The notes under the pieces: model-generated
Database searches by the model: none
Seen by the model: only the letters and a program-made list of their open reading frames with translations
What the model was told of the DNA's origin: nothing
DNA from: Adiantum capillus-veneris
Taxonomy: Eukaryota > Streptophyta > Polypodiopsida > Polypodiales > Pteridaceae
Direction: 5' to 3'
Length of the DNA: 64,000 bases
NCBI GenBank assembly: GCA_014529385.2
Contig: CM043968.1
Location: 126,113,018-126,177,017, forward strand
Shown here: one piece after another, positions 10,128 through 21,046 of the stretch
How the letters are laid out: every line of letters starts with the position of its first letter
Position numbering within the stretch: the first letter of the stretch is position 1
Position numbers and translations under genes: made by a program

Positions 10128-11246
10128 TGTAAGGTGCAGCGGAATGAATGTTGTATTTTCTCAAGATTAGTGATCTTTACTGCTCAAGGTTCCTTTTAGT
10201 TCTTAGGGAAAGAGAGAGCTTTCCGTCTTATGGAGAGTGCTATGATCACGAACAAAGTGAATGGATTGTGCGTGGAAGTGAATGAGACTAAGAGAAGGAG
10301 AGAGAAGAGATACGACACCCGAGAGGTTGTAAAACCCTCCTCCGAAGGCCCCACTCTCGTCGGCGAGAGTGGTCTATGTCTTGATTGCACAAAGGTGTAC
10401 AATGCGTATGCAATGGACTATGCAACTTGGTCTATGCCGATGACGACGACGATGATGATGACGATGACGACGACGACGACAATGATGACGATGGCTGAAA
10501 TCTGAGATCTTCTAATCGCTGAATTTCGGGACTGTTTCGGTGGCTGAAAATGACTGTTTTGGCTGCGTTTTCTTGGCTGAAAAATGAGGTTTCTTAGGGC
10601 TGAAAACTGATGGTCTTTATGGGCTGAATCTGCTACACTTTAGGTGAATAATGCCGGTCTTAATTTGCTGCCAAAATCCAAAAACGCCAAGGCTGAAATT
10701 GGTCCTTCTGTCGCCGGGGTTCTGCAAATGCAAAAACGCTACGCTGATCTGTTGTGTCGTGATGACGCCGGGGCTGATCTGCTGTGCACAAATCGCCAAG
10801 GCTGATCTGATGCAAAAACGCTAGGTCTTCTGTGGAGAAAAGGCCAGAGTAGTCGCGGGGGTTGGTCTTGCTTAGAAGTTGCTTGTTGAGCGGGAAGCTC
10901 CTGCTGCCTCTTCTGCCATTTAGTGCTAACTTGGGTTTGCTTATATACAAACTTAGCAAAATTGCCCTACCTACTTTTGTTGGAAAGTCACTTAAAAATA
11001 ATAAGTGAAAATCCCAATAAATAGGAAATTAGGCTAAATGCACTGGAAAATTCCCCTAACTGATGCTAATGGATTCTAATGGGAATTCTGCAACCAAAGG
11101 ATATGCATCTATGCTAAGTGACTGGGCATGCACGGTCTATGAATAGACTCACAAAAGTGCCAGATCACTGCTAATCTAAACTGATTGAACCCTGCTGTGG
11201 TGTAGCTTGTCCACGAACACATAGGGTTGGGATGTGTCACGTGACA
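10128..11246 (-). repeat. Element B 5' LTR (right copy)
   Basis: Plus-strand left border TGTAAGGTGCAGCGG, right border GTCACGTGACA. It matches 6848-7970 with roughly 3 percent substitutions by eye. It lacks about 14 bp near 11090 (GATCATGCTGTGTG in the other copy). Confidence 0.92.
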
Positions 11247-11251
11247 CCGTC

Positions 11252-12521
11252 CATCTTGCACTAGCACTGCTCCAATGCTACTGCCACACGCGTCACATTG
11301 GACCACAAATGACCTCCTGAGATTTGGCAAAACAATTACCGGATCTGAAGTGAACTTTTCCTTTAAGAAACTAAAGGCTGAAATCTCTTTTTGGCCCATT
11401 TGAAAGTGACCTCTTTCTTTTGCAATGCGTGAAGAGGTGATGCTATCTTTGCAAAATTCCTGATAAACCTTCTATAGTAAGAACACAATCCCAAGAAGCT
11501 TCTGGCATCGTGCACAGTCTTCAAGTTTGGCCATGTCTTAATAGCTTCGACTTTGCGGGATCCATTCTAACACCATCTTTTGACACTGTGGCCAAGAAAG
11601 TGGATCTCTTGCAAGAAGAATTCACTTTTCTTAGGATTGACAAGTAACCTGTGACTGCGTAGCTCTTCGAACGGTCAAGTGACACTTGTGCTCCTCTTCA
11701 TTCTTCGAATAGACTATCATGTCATCGAAGAATGTCCCAACAAACGGTTGATGCGAGCGGAAAATCCGGTCCATCATTCTGTTGAACGTGGCACGAGCAT
11801 TTGTTAGACCAAATGGCATCACTAGAAACTCATAAAGACCAAATGTCGTTCTAAACGCAGTCTTGTGCACATCCTCTGGCCATATACGAATCTGATGGTA
11901 CCCACTCTTAAGGTCTATCCTGCTGAAAATTGCAACACCCTCTTAACGATCAAGAATATCATCAATCCTTGGAATAGGAAACCTATTCTTGATGGTATTC
12001 TTATTCAACGCACGATAATCAATACACATGCACCATGAGCCGTCCTTTTTCTGTACTAGGAGCATTGGGGAGCAAAAGGGTGAAGAACTAGGCTGAATCT
12101 GCCCCTTCTCTAATAACTCCTCAACCTGGCCCATAATCTCTTTCTGCTGCGCCGCGCTAACCCTGTAGGGAGGTCTATTTGGTGGGCCACACCCTGGCAC
12201 CAAATCTATGCAATGGTCCTCAGGTCTCTCTGGCGGCAATTGCGACGGTAATGAATCAGAAAAACAGTCACTAAACTCTCGCAAAAATGTTGAGCTTTCT
12301 TTATCTAACACAGATAAATTTGACTGACAATTATCTGAGACATCACGTGCAAAAATCAAGTACACAGAAAGATGATTCTTTATTACAGAAGTGATAGCCG
12401 AAGCAGATACAATAGGGACAAACTTCCCTTTGAGCTTTACATCCAAAACATGAGTTTTGCTCCTATGTTGAAGGGTGGTAGTCTTGTCGAAGGCATCCAG
12501 CACGCCATGTACTCTGAACAT
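11252..12521 (-). pseudogene. Element D reverse transcriptase and RNase H start, decayed
   Basis: The RT N-terminus is at 11943-12521 ([30 protein letters not shown]). The palm is at 11631-11870 ([18 protein letters not shown]), with FFDD at 11721-11732. The thumb is degraded at 11400-11630. RNase H starts at 11252-11399 (FVVQCDACGSSIGAVLVQDG). Frames change several times and a stop follows DDILDR. The region includes the RT core that element A has lost. RNase H continues at 6842 beyond element B. Confidence 0.9.
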
Positions 12522-12574
12522 CTACGGAATTCCAAGTAGCACATCGCACCCTTCAATGGCATGATATAAAATTG

Positions 12575-12893
12575 TTATGTGTATACACATGACTGAATAT
12601 GCAAACGCAGCTTTCCAATAATGGGAGTAACACACTCTGAGTGGCCAGGACATGCCAACCCTGCCTCTGCCGTGTACCCCATCTCTTCAGCTCTGATGCC
12701 CAGCTTCATAGCTAACTCTGGTGGGATAAAGTTTGCTTTGGCACCTGGATCAAAGAAGATGAGTGTTGTTTGGTCTGTGACTTTACCCCATGCTTTGCAT
12801 ATCTCGCTAGCATCTGTACCGGGCCTGTCACCCACCATATCTGGCACCAAACCTGCCATGGGTTTAGGCTTCTTGCCTTTCTGGTCCTCTATC
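12575..12893 (-). pseudogene. Element D aspartic protease
   Basis: Retropepsin-like domain that would process the polyprotein. The minus strand shows TLIFFDPGAKANFIPPELA. DPGA stands at the catalytic position where DSGA/DTGA is usual, so activity is doubtful. The GSC-like tail is lost. Reading starts after KGKKPKPMAG at about 12880, right beside the MITE target duplication. Confidence 0.82.
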
Positions 12894-13118
12894 CATAGTT
12901 ACCCGGAACGCGGAACGGGAACGGCAACGGGATTCCCGCGGAACTGGGGAACGGCTAGGGGTCCGGAACGGGAACGTCGCGGAACGGGAGGTATAAAAAA
13001 CACCCAAATAGTGCAATTTTTAGCTCCTTGTGTTTAAATACAAGGAGTATTAGAGTGCTTTGACTCTAATACTCACAAAAAACTCGTTTTGAAGACCATT
13101 CAACCTTGCTATGACTAG

Positions 13119-13167
<49 letters not shown>

Positions 13168-13602
13168 AGAGAGTGGGAGAGAGAGGAAGAGAGCTTGAAG
13201 GTTTGAAGCCTTGAGCCTTGAGAGAGTGAGTCTTGAGAGGGAGAGATCTTGAGAGTGAGAGGGAGAGAGCTTGAGCCTTGAGGATTAGCTTGTGAAGAGA
13301 AAGGGGGAGGGGGGTGCATTTTATGAGTCCTTGAGGCCTTGCACACTTTCAAAAGAAGCCCAAACATTTACTTCAATTTTTTCAATTTTTGCCAAATTTG
13401 TTTGTAACCGTTGGCCGTTCCAGGGGCATTCCGGAACGGTTCGGGGGCGTTTCGAAACGTTCCGGAACGGCCGTTCCGGTTTGCATTGGCCACCCGGAAC
13501 GTCAGACATTCCGGGACGTTCTGGAACGTTCGGGAAGGGAACTGCCTCCCGGAACGCCGGGACGAGGCCTAGGGGGCGTTCCCCGGTAACTATGCCTCTA
13601 TC
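12886..13602. mobile_element. hAT-like MITE, 701 bp, 8-bp TSD CCTCTATC
   Basis: The body is 12894-13594. The ends are inverted: CATAGTTACCCGGAACGC at the left, and the reverse complement of the right end is CATAGTTACCGGGGAACGC. An exact 8-bp duplication CCTCTATC flanks it (12886-12893, 13595-13602), the length typical of hAT elements. It carries dense GGAACG/CGTTCC words over the first 100 and last 160 bp, and a GA microsatellite (about 13119-13163) in the middle. No transposase is encoded, so it is non-autonomous. It interrupts element D between zinc knuckle and protease. Confidence 0.88.
13117..13164. repeat. GA microsatellite inside the MITE
   Basis: A pure (GA)n run of about 46 bp, followed by interrupted GAGAGA-rich sequence to about 13290. 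Confidence 0.95.
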
Positions 13603-14028
13603 ATCTGAGTCAGCTGGTCTTTTCCTTTGTGGACAATTGGTAGCAAAGTGACCAGGCTGCTCGCATATAAAGCATTTATTTTCAGCCATTAAGACCTTTT
13701 CCTCGAGCGACTTACGCACAAAAGGCTTCCTTTTCTGTTCCTTTGCCTGCTCTCCAGAAGTACCGGCTGAATCCTTATCCTTGTTAGCCTTTTCTAACCC
13801 CTATGACGCTTATCTATCATCTGAGTCAGCTGGTCTTTTCCTTTGTGGACAATTGGTAGCAAAGTGACCAGGCTGCTCGCATATAAAGCATTTATTTTCA
13901 GCCATTAAGACCTTTTCCTCGAGCGACTTACGCACAAAAGGCTTCCTTTTCTGTTCCTTTGCCTGCGCTCCAGAAGTACCGACTGAATCCTTATCCTTGT
14001 TAGCCTTTTCTGACCCCTATGACGCTTC
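13597..14028. repeat. 216-bp tandem duplication of the zinc-knuckle region
   Basis: Units 13597-13812 and 13813-14028 are nearly identical, for example CATCTGAGTCAGCTGGTC at 13603 and 13819. They differ by only a few bases (CTCTCCAG/CGCTCCAG, CTAACC/CTGACC). The MITE lies directly beside the first unit. Confidence 0.92.
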
Positions 14029-14410
14029 AGGAGCCGTTTTCACAAAGGGCTTCTTCGCTCAATTTTTCTTCTGTTGCCCTCCTTTCTCGTTGCTCGGAAA
14101 CCCACTGTCCTCTCCTTTCAACAAGGCAAGACCAATGTTAGCAACTTCCATGAGCTGGGTGAGGGTAGCCACTTTGTTCTTGGTACAGTAATCTCGAAGC
14201 CCTTTAGGCAACCCACAACAGTACTTCTCCATCTACTTTGTCAATGGCACAAATCTATAGGAGGTCATTGAGAGTAACGCTTTACAAAACCTCCGATTGT
14301 ACTCCAAAAAGCTCTTACAAGTAGCCGAAGTAAGCTGGTGCCAATATGTCATGACGTCGGCTTCAAATTCATTAGACAGCCAAGCAGATGTAAACATTTG
14401 CTTGAAGTAG
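13603..14410 (-). pseudogene. Element D gag C-terminal half with zinc knuckle (duplicated)
   Basis: The minus strand reads on from the E insertion point: QMFTSAWLSNEFEADVM, SFLEYNRRFCKALLSMTSY, then GLPKGLRDYC. This is the second half of the capsid domain. A Lys-rich linker leads to the CCHC knuckle CFICEQPGHFATNC. The knuckle segment is present twice because of a 216-bp tandem duplication (13597-14028). Stops (for example LTK-stop-MEK near 14234) disable it. Confidence 0.85.
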
Positions 14411-15432
14411 TGTCACGAGGATGTGGCAACTACTAACCTTAGTTGTTGGTTTCTTCCAATGATTTTTGTTTTATTTTTGAGACCCTCTTTTTGAAGTTGC
14501 AAATGGTCGAACATTGTATGGTCAATGTGAACGGTAGTTTCACCCGCAGACGGGAAGTTGGTCGGCACTGGAATTCCTTTAGTAAGAGGATGTCTAGGCT
14601 CAGTGCAAGATCATGTAGGTCCCTCCGTCGCACTCAGCAAGTTGGTGGCTACTAGGAAGTGAACTCAATAAAGGCATAAAGTCAAGGTGGGACTACCAAC
14701 AGAAAGTATCCGACAGTTGGGCCACATTGCACTTTTGGGTGCAGTCCCAATGAGGATAGATGGTCAAATGACCAGTGGGAGCCCAACGGAAGCATCTCCT
14801 AAAATTTAGGGAACTTCTATTTTGGGCCACGAAATTTATTCGCGTCATTAGCTTCAGAATGACAAGGGGAACATTTTATTACTTTGCTGCAAAGTAAACT
14901 GATGCACCAGTTGAGAGATTTTTAAGCAGGAAGCCCAATGCGGGAAATTGCATGTATGAGTGCCAAGTGGCACTTTTTGGCCAATTTACAAAGTTTGGGG
15001 GAACAGAACTCGTAACTGACTTTTTGGAGTAGTTTTGGAGGCTGATAACACTGATTTTCAGCCATTTCTCTCCATTTTTTAGCTTCCCATGACCTTACCT
15101 AGGACCAAGGAGCTCATTTTCAGCATTGGAAGGCATCAGATGTGTGTTTACAAGGCTGCTTTGTTGCGATACGCAGGTTTTGGCAGCCATGGAAATCTTC
15201 CCCTTTTGCATCTATTTGTTCACAGATGCATTACAGGTCAAGGGCACAAGAGGGGGCACTCGATTTATGCTGGGGGGGATACTTCATTGAGATCCTGTCA
15301 CAGGTTAAGAGCTATGGAGTACTTTCTTTTCCTCTCATGTACAGTGTGGTGCTAGGAGTGATGCCCTCCACGCTACACACTGCTCTCTCTCTCCCCTACG
15401 TGCAGTTATTTGATGCCCCACAAGAGGGCTCT
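14411..15432 (+). repeat. Element E LTR, left half
   Basis: Reverse complement of much of 23690-24468 (element D LTR). It ends in CCCCACAAGAGGGCTCT, where the last five bases GCTCT are the element C target duplication. Confidence 0.88.
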
Positions 15433-16599
15433 TGTCACGTGACACATCCCAACCCTATGTGTCCGTGGACAAGCTACACCACAGCAGGGTTCAGTCAGTC
15501 CGATCAGTTTAGAATAGTAGTGATCTGGCACTTTTGTGAGTCTATTCGTAGACCATGAATGCCCAGTCACTTAGCATAGATGCATATCCTTCAGTTGCAC
15601 ACAGCATGATCATCGGAATTCCCATCAGAATCCATTAGCATCAGCTAGGGGAATTTTCCAGTGCATTTAGCCTATTTTCCTATTTATTGGTATTTTCACT
15701 TATTATTTTAAAGTGACTTTCCAACAAAAGTAGGTAGGGCAATTTTGCTAAGTTAATATATAAGCAAACCAAAGTTCACACATTCTGGCAGAAGAGACAG
15801 CAGGAGCTTCCCGCTCAACAGGCAACTTCTCAGAAGGAAAACCCCCCCCCCCCCCCCCCCCCCCCCCAGTAGACCCTCGCCATTCCCATCCCTCCCTTGG
15901 CGTTTTCCCCACAGCATCAACCTCGCAGTCAATTGGCTTTGCATAGAGACTTCCTGCAGGCAATTCAGCCAGCGTTTTCATTGCCAAGCAACCCTACTTT
16001 CAGCCCAGCGTTTTTGATGCAAAAACGCCAGCAAGACAGCAGCTTTCCTCAGCCATTTCAGTCCAACACTAACGCTAAGACAGTTGCAGATTTCAGCAGT
16101 GAGAAAACGCAGGTTTTCAGCAGTTAGCAAGGTAGCAGATTCTCCCAAGAAGGTTGCAGATTGATCCCCCATTTTCAGCCATCAAAACGCAGCCAAAACA
16201 GTCATTTTCAGCCACCAAGAAGACCACCGAATTCAGCCCTAGAAGATCACAAATTTCAGCCTTAGCCGTCGTCATCACCGTCGTCGTCATCGGCATAGTC
16301 CCATTCCATCTGTCCATTGCATACGCATTGTACACCTTTGTGCAATCAAAGAATAGACCACTCTCGCTGACAAGAGTGGGGCCTTCGGAGGAGGGTTTTA
16401 CAACCTCTCGGTGTCATATCTCTTCTCTCTCCTTCTCTCAGTCTCATTCACTTGCACACACAATATCCACTTACTTTGTTCGTCACCACAGCACTCTACA
16501 AGACGGAAAGCTCTCTTTCCCTAAGAACTAAAAGAAACCTTGAGCAATAAAGATCACTAATCTTGAGAAAATACAACATTCATTCCGCTCCACCTTACA
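15433..16599 (+). repeat. Element C 5' LTR
   Basis: Starts TGTCACGTGACACATCCC, ends CACCTTACA. It contains a run of about 26 C (15842-15867) and GTC/GTCATC trinucleotides near 16270-16300. Pairs with 19893-21041. Confidence 0.93.
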
Positions 16600-16600
16600 T

Positions 16601-16612
16601 TGGTATCAGAGC
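16601..16612 (+). other. Element C primer-binding site (iMet type)
   Basis: TGGTATCAGAGC one base after the LTR end. Confidence 0.94.
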
Positions 16613-17063
16613 TTTGGAAGTGTTCTGCATTACTCAAGGGAAGAACCACAAGAATTTTTTTTGCTTGTTGCAATCGCACGAACCCAAGTTTACTTGGGCA
16701 TGGCGATTCCTAATCGTGTTTTGTTGAAGAGTGACAGGAATCCCAAGAAAGAAGGGCTTGTCCAGCCTCCCCTTGTGTCTCTTTTCACTCATTGAGAGCG
16801 GACCGTGCACTTAGCGGCCGGCCAATCGACATGAGGTGGGAAAAAGCAACCTTGGTGTGAGCGCAAGGCCGCCAAGGGGTGCGCCCGCAGAAAGGAGTAG
16901 AACTCGGGTGAAGAGAAGATCCTTCTCCAACGCGATTTGCAAGCGAAAGAAACCCTCAAGAACCTCAAGAACCCAAGATTCTCACGAATCAAGGACCTCA
17001 AGAACATCAAGACCCTCAAGAACCCAAGTTCCTCGCGAGCTTAAGACCCCAAGATCATAGTGC

Positions 17064-18156
17064 ATGGTCGTCACCCAAAGCGGTATAGATACTTTGCATT
17101 CAGGTGATGAGCATGAGAGAGGCGACGAAGGATTCTCCCCACCAAGAGGTTTTTCCAACCCTCCCCCTTCGCCATCTATGCCAGACCCTATGGAGGCAAT
17201 GATGAAGCAGATAATGACCATGATAAATAGACAGGAAGACAAGCGCCTTGCTTTAGAACACGAGCACGACGCAAGAAAAGAAAGAAAAGAACTAAGGAAG
17301 GAAGAAGCGGCAACACGGAACGCAGCATTGGAGGCTGATCGTGCCGCTCATAGATTGGCTTTGGAGACCGAGCGTGAAGCTCGACGAGAGCTACGCACTC
17401 AAGAATTGATTGCCGAAGTCCTAGCCTCGAAGACCGAACCACCCAAAGATCGTAGGAGTTCGTCAGGTGGCGCAAGCCATGACGCGAATTCCAACCATCC
17501 AGTTACAGAAAAGTTGATTTTCAGTAAGTATGACGGTCAGATGGATGCTACTGTTATTCATTCTTGGTTGCATCAATTTAATGCTTATTTTGCGACAACT
17601 AAGAAGACAAGCAATAGCAAAGTTTTGACGGCAGCTATGTACCTTGCCGGTGATGCCATTAATTGGTACCACACATGGCAAGAGGCACAGCTAGCCGCGC
17701 ACCTAGAGGCAGCCGACGATTTCACGCCCCTCTCTTTTAGTTGGGCTGATTTCCAAGACAAGCTCAAGGCGCGGTTTATGCCACCTCAGTTCTTTCTCTA
17801 ATCGTGTTTTGCAGTTAGGTACCCAATTACGCATGTCGGATGATGAGCGCAAAGAGGCTTTTCTCTTTGGATTGGACGAGTATATCGAGTACGATGTCGA
17901 GGTATTCGATCCAATCGATCTCAACAAGGCGGTAGCGATTGCTCTCTCACAGCAGATAAGCACAACAAGGGAAAGCCTAAGGAGAACAAGACTTCCACAA
18001 GTACCTCGCAGACTTCTCAGAACGGTAAGAATGGTAAGAATGATAACTCTTCTAACCAATCTTCCAACAGTATCTCATCAAAGAATTCTTCCAATGAATC
18101 TAAGGGTAAGGCTAACACAACTGCTAAACCTAAGCTTACTCCAAATGAAAAGGTAG
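17064..18156 (+). pseudogene. Element C gag, frameshifted
   Basis: ATG 17064 opens MVVTQSGIDTLHSGDEHERG, matching element B from its own ATG. Residues about 65-140 are a charged coiled-coil-like stretch (RLALETEREARRELRTQEL). The retrotransposon gag capsid core follows (LIFSKYDGQMDATVIHSWL, YLAGDAINWYHTW, FSWADFQDKLKARFMPP). A stop at 17799-17801 results from a frameshift in a TTCTTTCTCT stretch. The reading resumes at 17809 in another frame (LGTQLRMSDDERKEAFLFGL) and shifts again near 17955. It would form the particle if intact. Confidence 0.88.
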
Positions 18157-18179
18157 CACAAGGAATTGTAGGAGGTTAC

Positions 18180-18780
18180 ATCACGTCGGAAGAACAAAGC
18201 ACTTATTCTAAGGAAGGTCATTGTTTTCATTGTCACATTAAGGGTCACATAAAAAGAACATGTCCTAAGCTTGAATCGAATGAATCTAGAGAACCCACAG
18301 CACCCACTACATCTGTCAATGCAATGAATGATAACACGATTGTGCCCATAGTTTCTCAAGACCCTCCCATTGATGATTCTCTCATTAAATGTATGGTCGT
18401 ACGTCGGGGCACTGTTTTGTCATATTGTTTGACCCAGGTAGTATGCATGATGTGATCAGTTCCTCTCTTGTTGAGAGAGCCTGCCTCGAAGTTAGTCCGG
18501 ATCTCCTATCGAGGTCTCTGGCTTTCGTCCCGGTATGGATGCTCTCATCACGGAGGAGTGTCTTGATGTGTTATTTGCAATTAAACAGACTGCCTTCACT
18601 AGAAGATTTGTTGTTTCTCCTCTCTCAGGATGTGATATGATTTTGGGCATTCGATGGTTTCGTGATAATGATGCTCTCATGGATTTTCTGACTAACACTA
18701 TAACTCTCAATGCCAAAAGTGATTCTCCTATTGTCATTCATGGAGAGGACATTGTTCATTCTCTATCTCTCATTGCTAAT
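18180..18780 (+). pseudogene. Element C zinc knuckle and aspartic protease
   Basis: The CCHC knuckle CFHCHIKGHIKRTC is at 18232-18273. The protease active-site segment FDPGSMHDVISSSL is near 18428, with DPGS where DTGS/DSGA is usual. The protease C-terminus with its ILG signature (SGCDMILGIRWFRDNDA) is at about 18630-18680. Frames change between these parts, near 18390 and 18535. In ordinary gypsy elements RT would follow. Here the sequence passes straight into His/Asp repeats. Confidence 0.82.
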
Positions 18781-19700
18781 ATGCAGGACAAGATTGACAA
18801 GATTCAGGAGAAGGAGACTCTCTCAGTCTCTTTTTCTCCACAGCATGATGCACAAGATTTGCATGATTATGAGAAGCATGATGATTTAAATGATAATGAT
18901 TTGCATGATGATTTGGATGACAAAGACAAGCATGATGACTTGCACGAAGATGATGTGATTGATGATGTGTTAGTTGATGTTGTTCCTAGCGAAGCTAACC
19001 TCGTTGTAGATTCGATCAATCACCAAGAATCGATCTTGGTTTTCGAGTCAAGGTCCACAGATCACCCACAAGACGATTCGATAGATCCCGAAGAAGCGAT
19101 CTTGGCTCTCGAGCCTTGGTCAAAAGTACCCTCACAGGAAGTATTATGTGTTCGCATGATTGATACGCACGCATTGTTCGAGTGTTCCATTCGTGAAGGT
19201 TTCCTGTATTTTAGTCAGCATCGTTATGTGATCCCTTTTCCTAAGCATGACATATTGTATGTTGAGCACGTTTCTCTCATGGATAGGCACGAATGTATGC
19301 GGATTTTTCGTGAAAAGTTGAAAAGTTTGTATGTAAGGAAGTCGCATTCCATGTCTTCCTTGGCATGACAGTTTTCGAAAGAGCACATGATTGTATGAGC
19401 ACCAAGCATGGGCATTTCCATTGGGATTTGCCACAGTTGATTGATTTTGATCAAACAGAAAAGATTCGAGCGCATTGTTTGCATGTGTTTGATGAACGGG
19501 TTGTCACTCCATGTCTATGTTCATCTACATTGCATGCACAGTCTTTAGAGAAGAAAAGATTTTTCTCCTTCACTTTACATGGAATAGGTATGTTCATGGT
19601 TTTGTGTTGGAGATGGTTTCAGGAATTTTCAGCCATGGAGATTCTTGAAGACGAAAGGAAGCAAGACTCTAGACGAAGTTGAAGCAAGAAAGGAGCCACA
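18535..19700 (+). pseudogene. Element C protease tail, His/Asp repeats and unknown domain X
   Basis: The first frame is open 18535-19368. The protease tail is followed at about 18850-18970 by HDDLNDNDLHDDLDD-type repeats. Domain X then runs from about 19138 (VLCVRMIDTHALFEC, FLYFSQHRYVIPFPKHDI). A frameshift near 19350 moves the reading to 19365-19682 (STKHGHFHWDLPQLIDFD, FTLHGIGMFMVLCWRWFQ). A second one near 19660 moves it to a frame ending beside the polypurine tract (KKQALQTFMKFKYRTTHT). Element B has all of this in a single frame. The family of X is not known to me. It occupies the position where env-like ORFs or pol would lie. Confidence 0.7.
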
Positions 19701-19879
19701 AAAGTCTTTGAGTCACTTTCGGCGCAGCCCAAAGAAGCAAGCGTTGCAGACCTTTATGAAGTTCAAGTACCGCACGACCCACACATCAGAGTGGGCCGGC
19801 GAAGAGTCCCTTCCTGGATTCCAGATGCTGTTGGCGATCTCCCTCGACGCCATACAGTTCGGTACCAGTACCTCACTTT

Positions 19880-19892
19880 GAAAAGGAGGGGA
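19880..19892 (+). other. Element C polypurine tract
   Basis: GAAAAGGAGGGGA immediately before the 3' LTR TGTCAC, identical to element B. Confidence 0.9.
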
Positions 19893-21041
19893 TGTCACGT
19901 GACACATCCCAACCCTATATGTCTGTGGACAAGCTACACCACAGCAGGGTTCAGTAAGTCCGATCAATTTAGAAAAGCAGTGATCTGGCACTTTTGTGAG
20001 TCTATTCGTAGACCGTGCATGCCCAATCACTTAGCATAGATGCATATACTCGAGTTGCACACAGCATAATCATCGGAATTCCCATCAGAATCCATTAGCA
20101 TCAGTTAGGGGAATTTTCTAGTGTATTTAGCCTATTTTCCTATTTATTGGTATTTTCACTTATTATTTTAAAGTGATTTCAACAAAAGTAGGTAGGGCAA
20201 TTTTGCTAAGTTAATATATAAGCAAACCAAAGTTCACACTTTCTGGCAGAAGAGGCAGCAGGAGCTTCCCGCTCAACAGGCAGCTTCTCAGCAGAACCCC
20301 CCCCCCCCCCCCCCCCCCCGCCATTCCCATCCCTCCCTTTGCGTTTTCCCCACAGCATCAGCCTCGCAGTCAATTGGCTTTGCATAGAGACTTCCTGCAG
20401 GCAATTCAGCCAGCATTTTCATTGCCAAGCAACCCTACTTTCAGCCCAGCGTTTTTGATGCAAAAACGCCAACAAGACAGCAGCTTTCCTCAGCGATTTC
20501 AGTCCAACACTAACGCTAAGAGAGTTGCAGATTTCAGCAGTGAGAAAACGCAGGTTTTCAGCAGTTAGCAAGGTAGCAAATTCTCCCAAGAAGGTTGCAG
20601 ATTGATCCCCCATTTTCAGCCATCAAAACGCAGCCAAAACAGTCATTTTCAGCCACCAAGAAGACCACCGAATTCAGCCCTAGAAGATCACAAATTTCAG
20701 CCTTAGCCGTCGTCATCACCATCGTCGTCATCGGCATAGTCTCATTGCATCTGTCCATTGCATACACATTGTACACCTTTGTGCAATCAAAGAATAGACC
20801 ACTCTCGCCGACGACAGTGGGGCCTTCGGAGGAGGGTTTTACAACCTCTCGGTGTCGTATCTCTTCTCTCTCCTTATCTCAGTCTCATTCACTTGCACGC
20901 ACAATATCCACTCACTTTGTTCGTGACCATAGCACTCTACAAGACGGAAAGCTCTCTCTTTCCTAAGAACTAAAAGGAACCTTGAGCAATAAAGATCACT
21001 AATCTTGAGAAAATACAACATTCATTCCGCTGCACCTTACA
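19893..21041 (+). repeat. Element C 3' LTR
   Basis: Starts TGTCACGTGACAC, ends CTGCACCTTACA, followed by the GCTCT target duplication. Contains a run of about 23 C (20297-20319). Confidence 0.93.
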
Positions 21042-21046
21042 GCTCT

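Larger units (their letters stand above)
6843..11251 (-). mobile_element. Element B: non-autonomous LTR retrotransposon without pol, TSD CCGTC
   Basis: Two LTRs (6848-7970 and 10128-11246) flank 2157 bp of internal DNA. An iMet-type primer site lies beside the right LTR and a polypurine tract beside the left, so the element reads on the minus strand. Target duplications CCGTC flank it at 6843-6847 and 11247-11251. The LTRs differ by roughly 30 substitutions by eye plus a gap of about 14 bp. The single long ORF has no capsid core, protease, RT, RNase H or integrase. It must therefore depend on proteins supplied in trans. Same family as C (15433-21041) and I (33870-36799). Confidence 0.92.
15428..21046 (+). 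mobile_element. Element C: gag-protease-X LTR retrotransposon lacking RT, TSD GCTCT
   Basis: LTRs at 15433-16599 and 19893-21041 flank 3293 bp. GCTCT flanks the element at 15428-15432 and 21042-21046, within solo LTR E. An iMet primer site follows the 5' LTR and a GAAAAGGAGGGGA tract precedes the 3' LTR. The internal region has gag capsid, CCHC knuckle, protease, His/Asp repeats and domain X. No RT, RNase H or integrase motif is found in any frame. It is the fullest member of the B/C/I family here. Confidence 0.92.

Noticed and set aside
16601-16612. Possible tRNA gene at TGGTATCAGAGC sites (also 10115, 35585, 29312)
   Set aside because: Only the 3' complement of tRNA-Met is present, always beside an LTR end; no cloverleaf. 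These are primer-binding sites.
19713-20030. Minus-strand ORF across the element C 3' LTR border
   Set aside because: Crosses the polypurine tract and LTR start of a plus-strand element; no motif.
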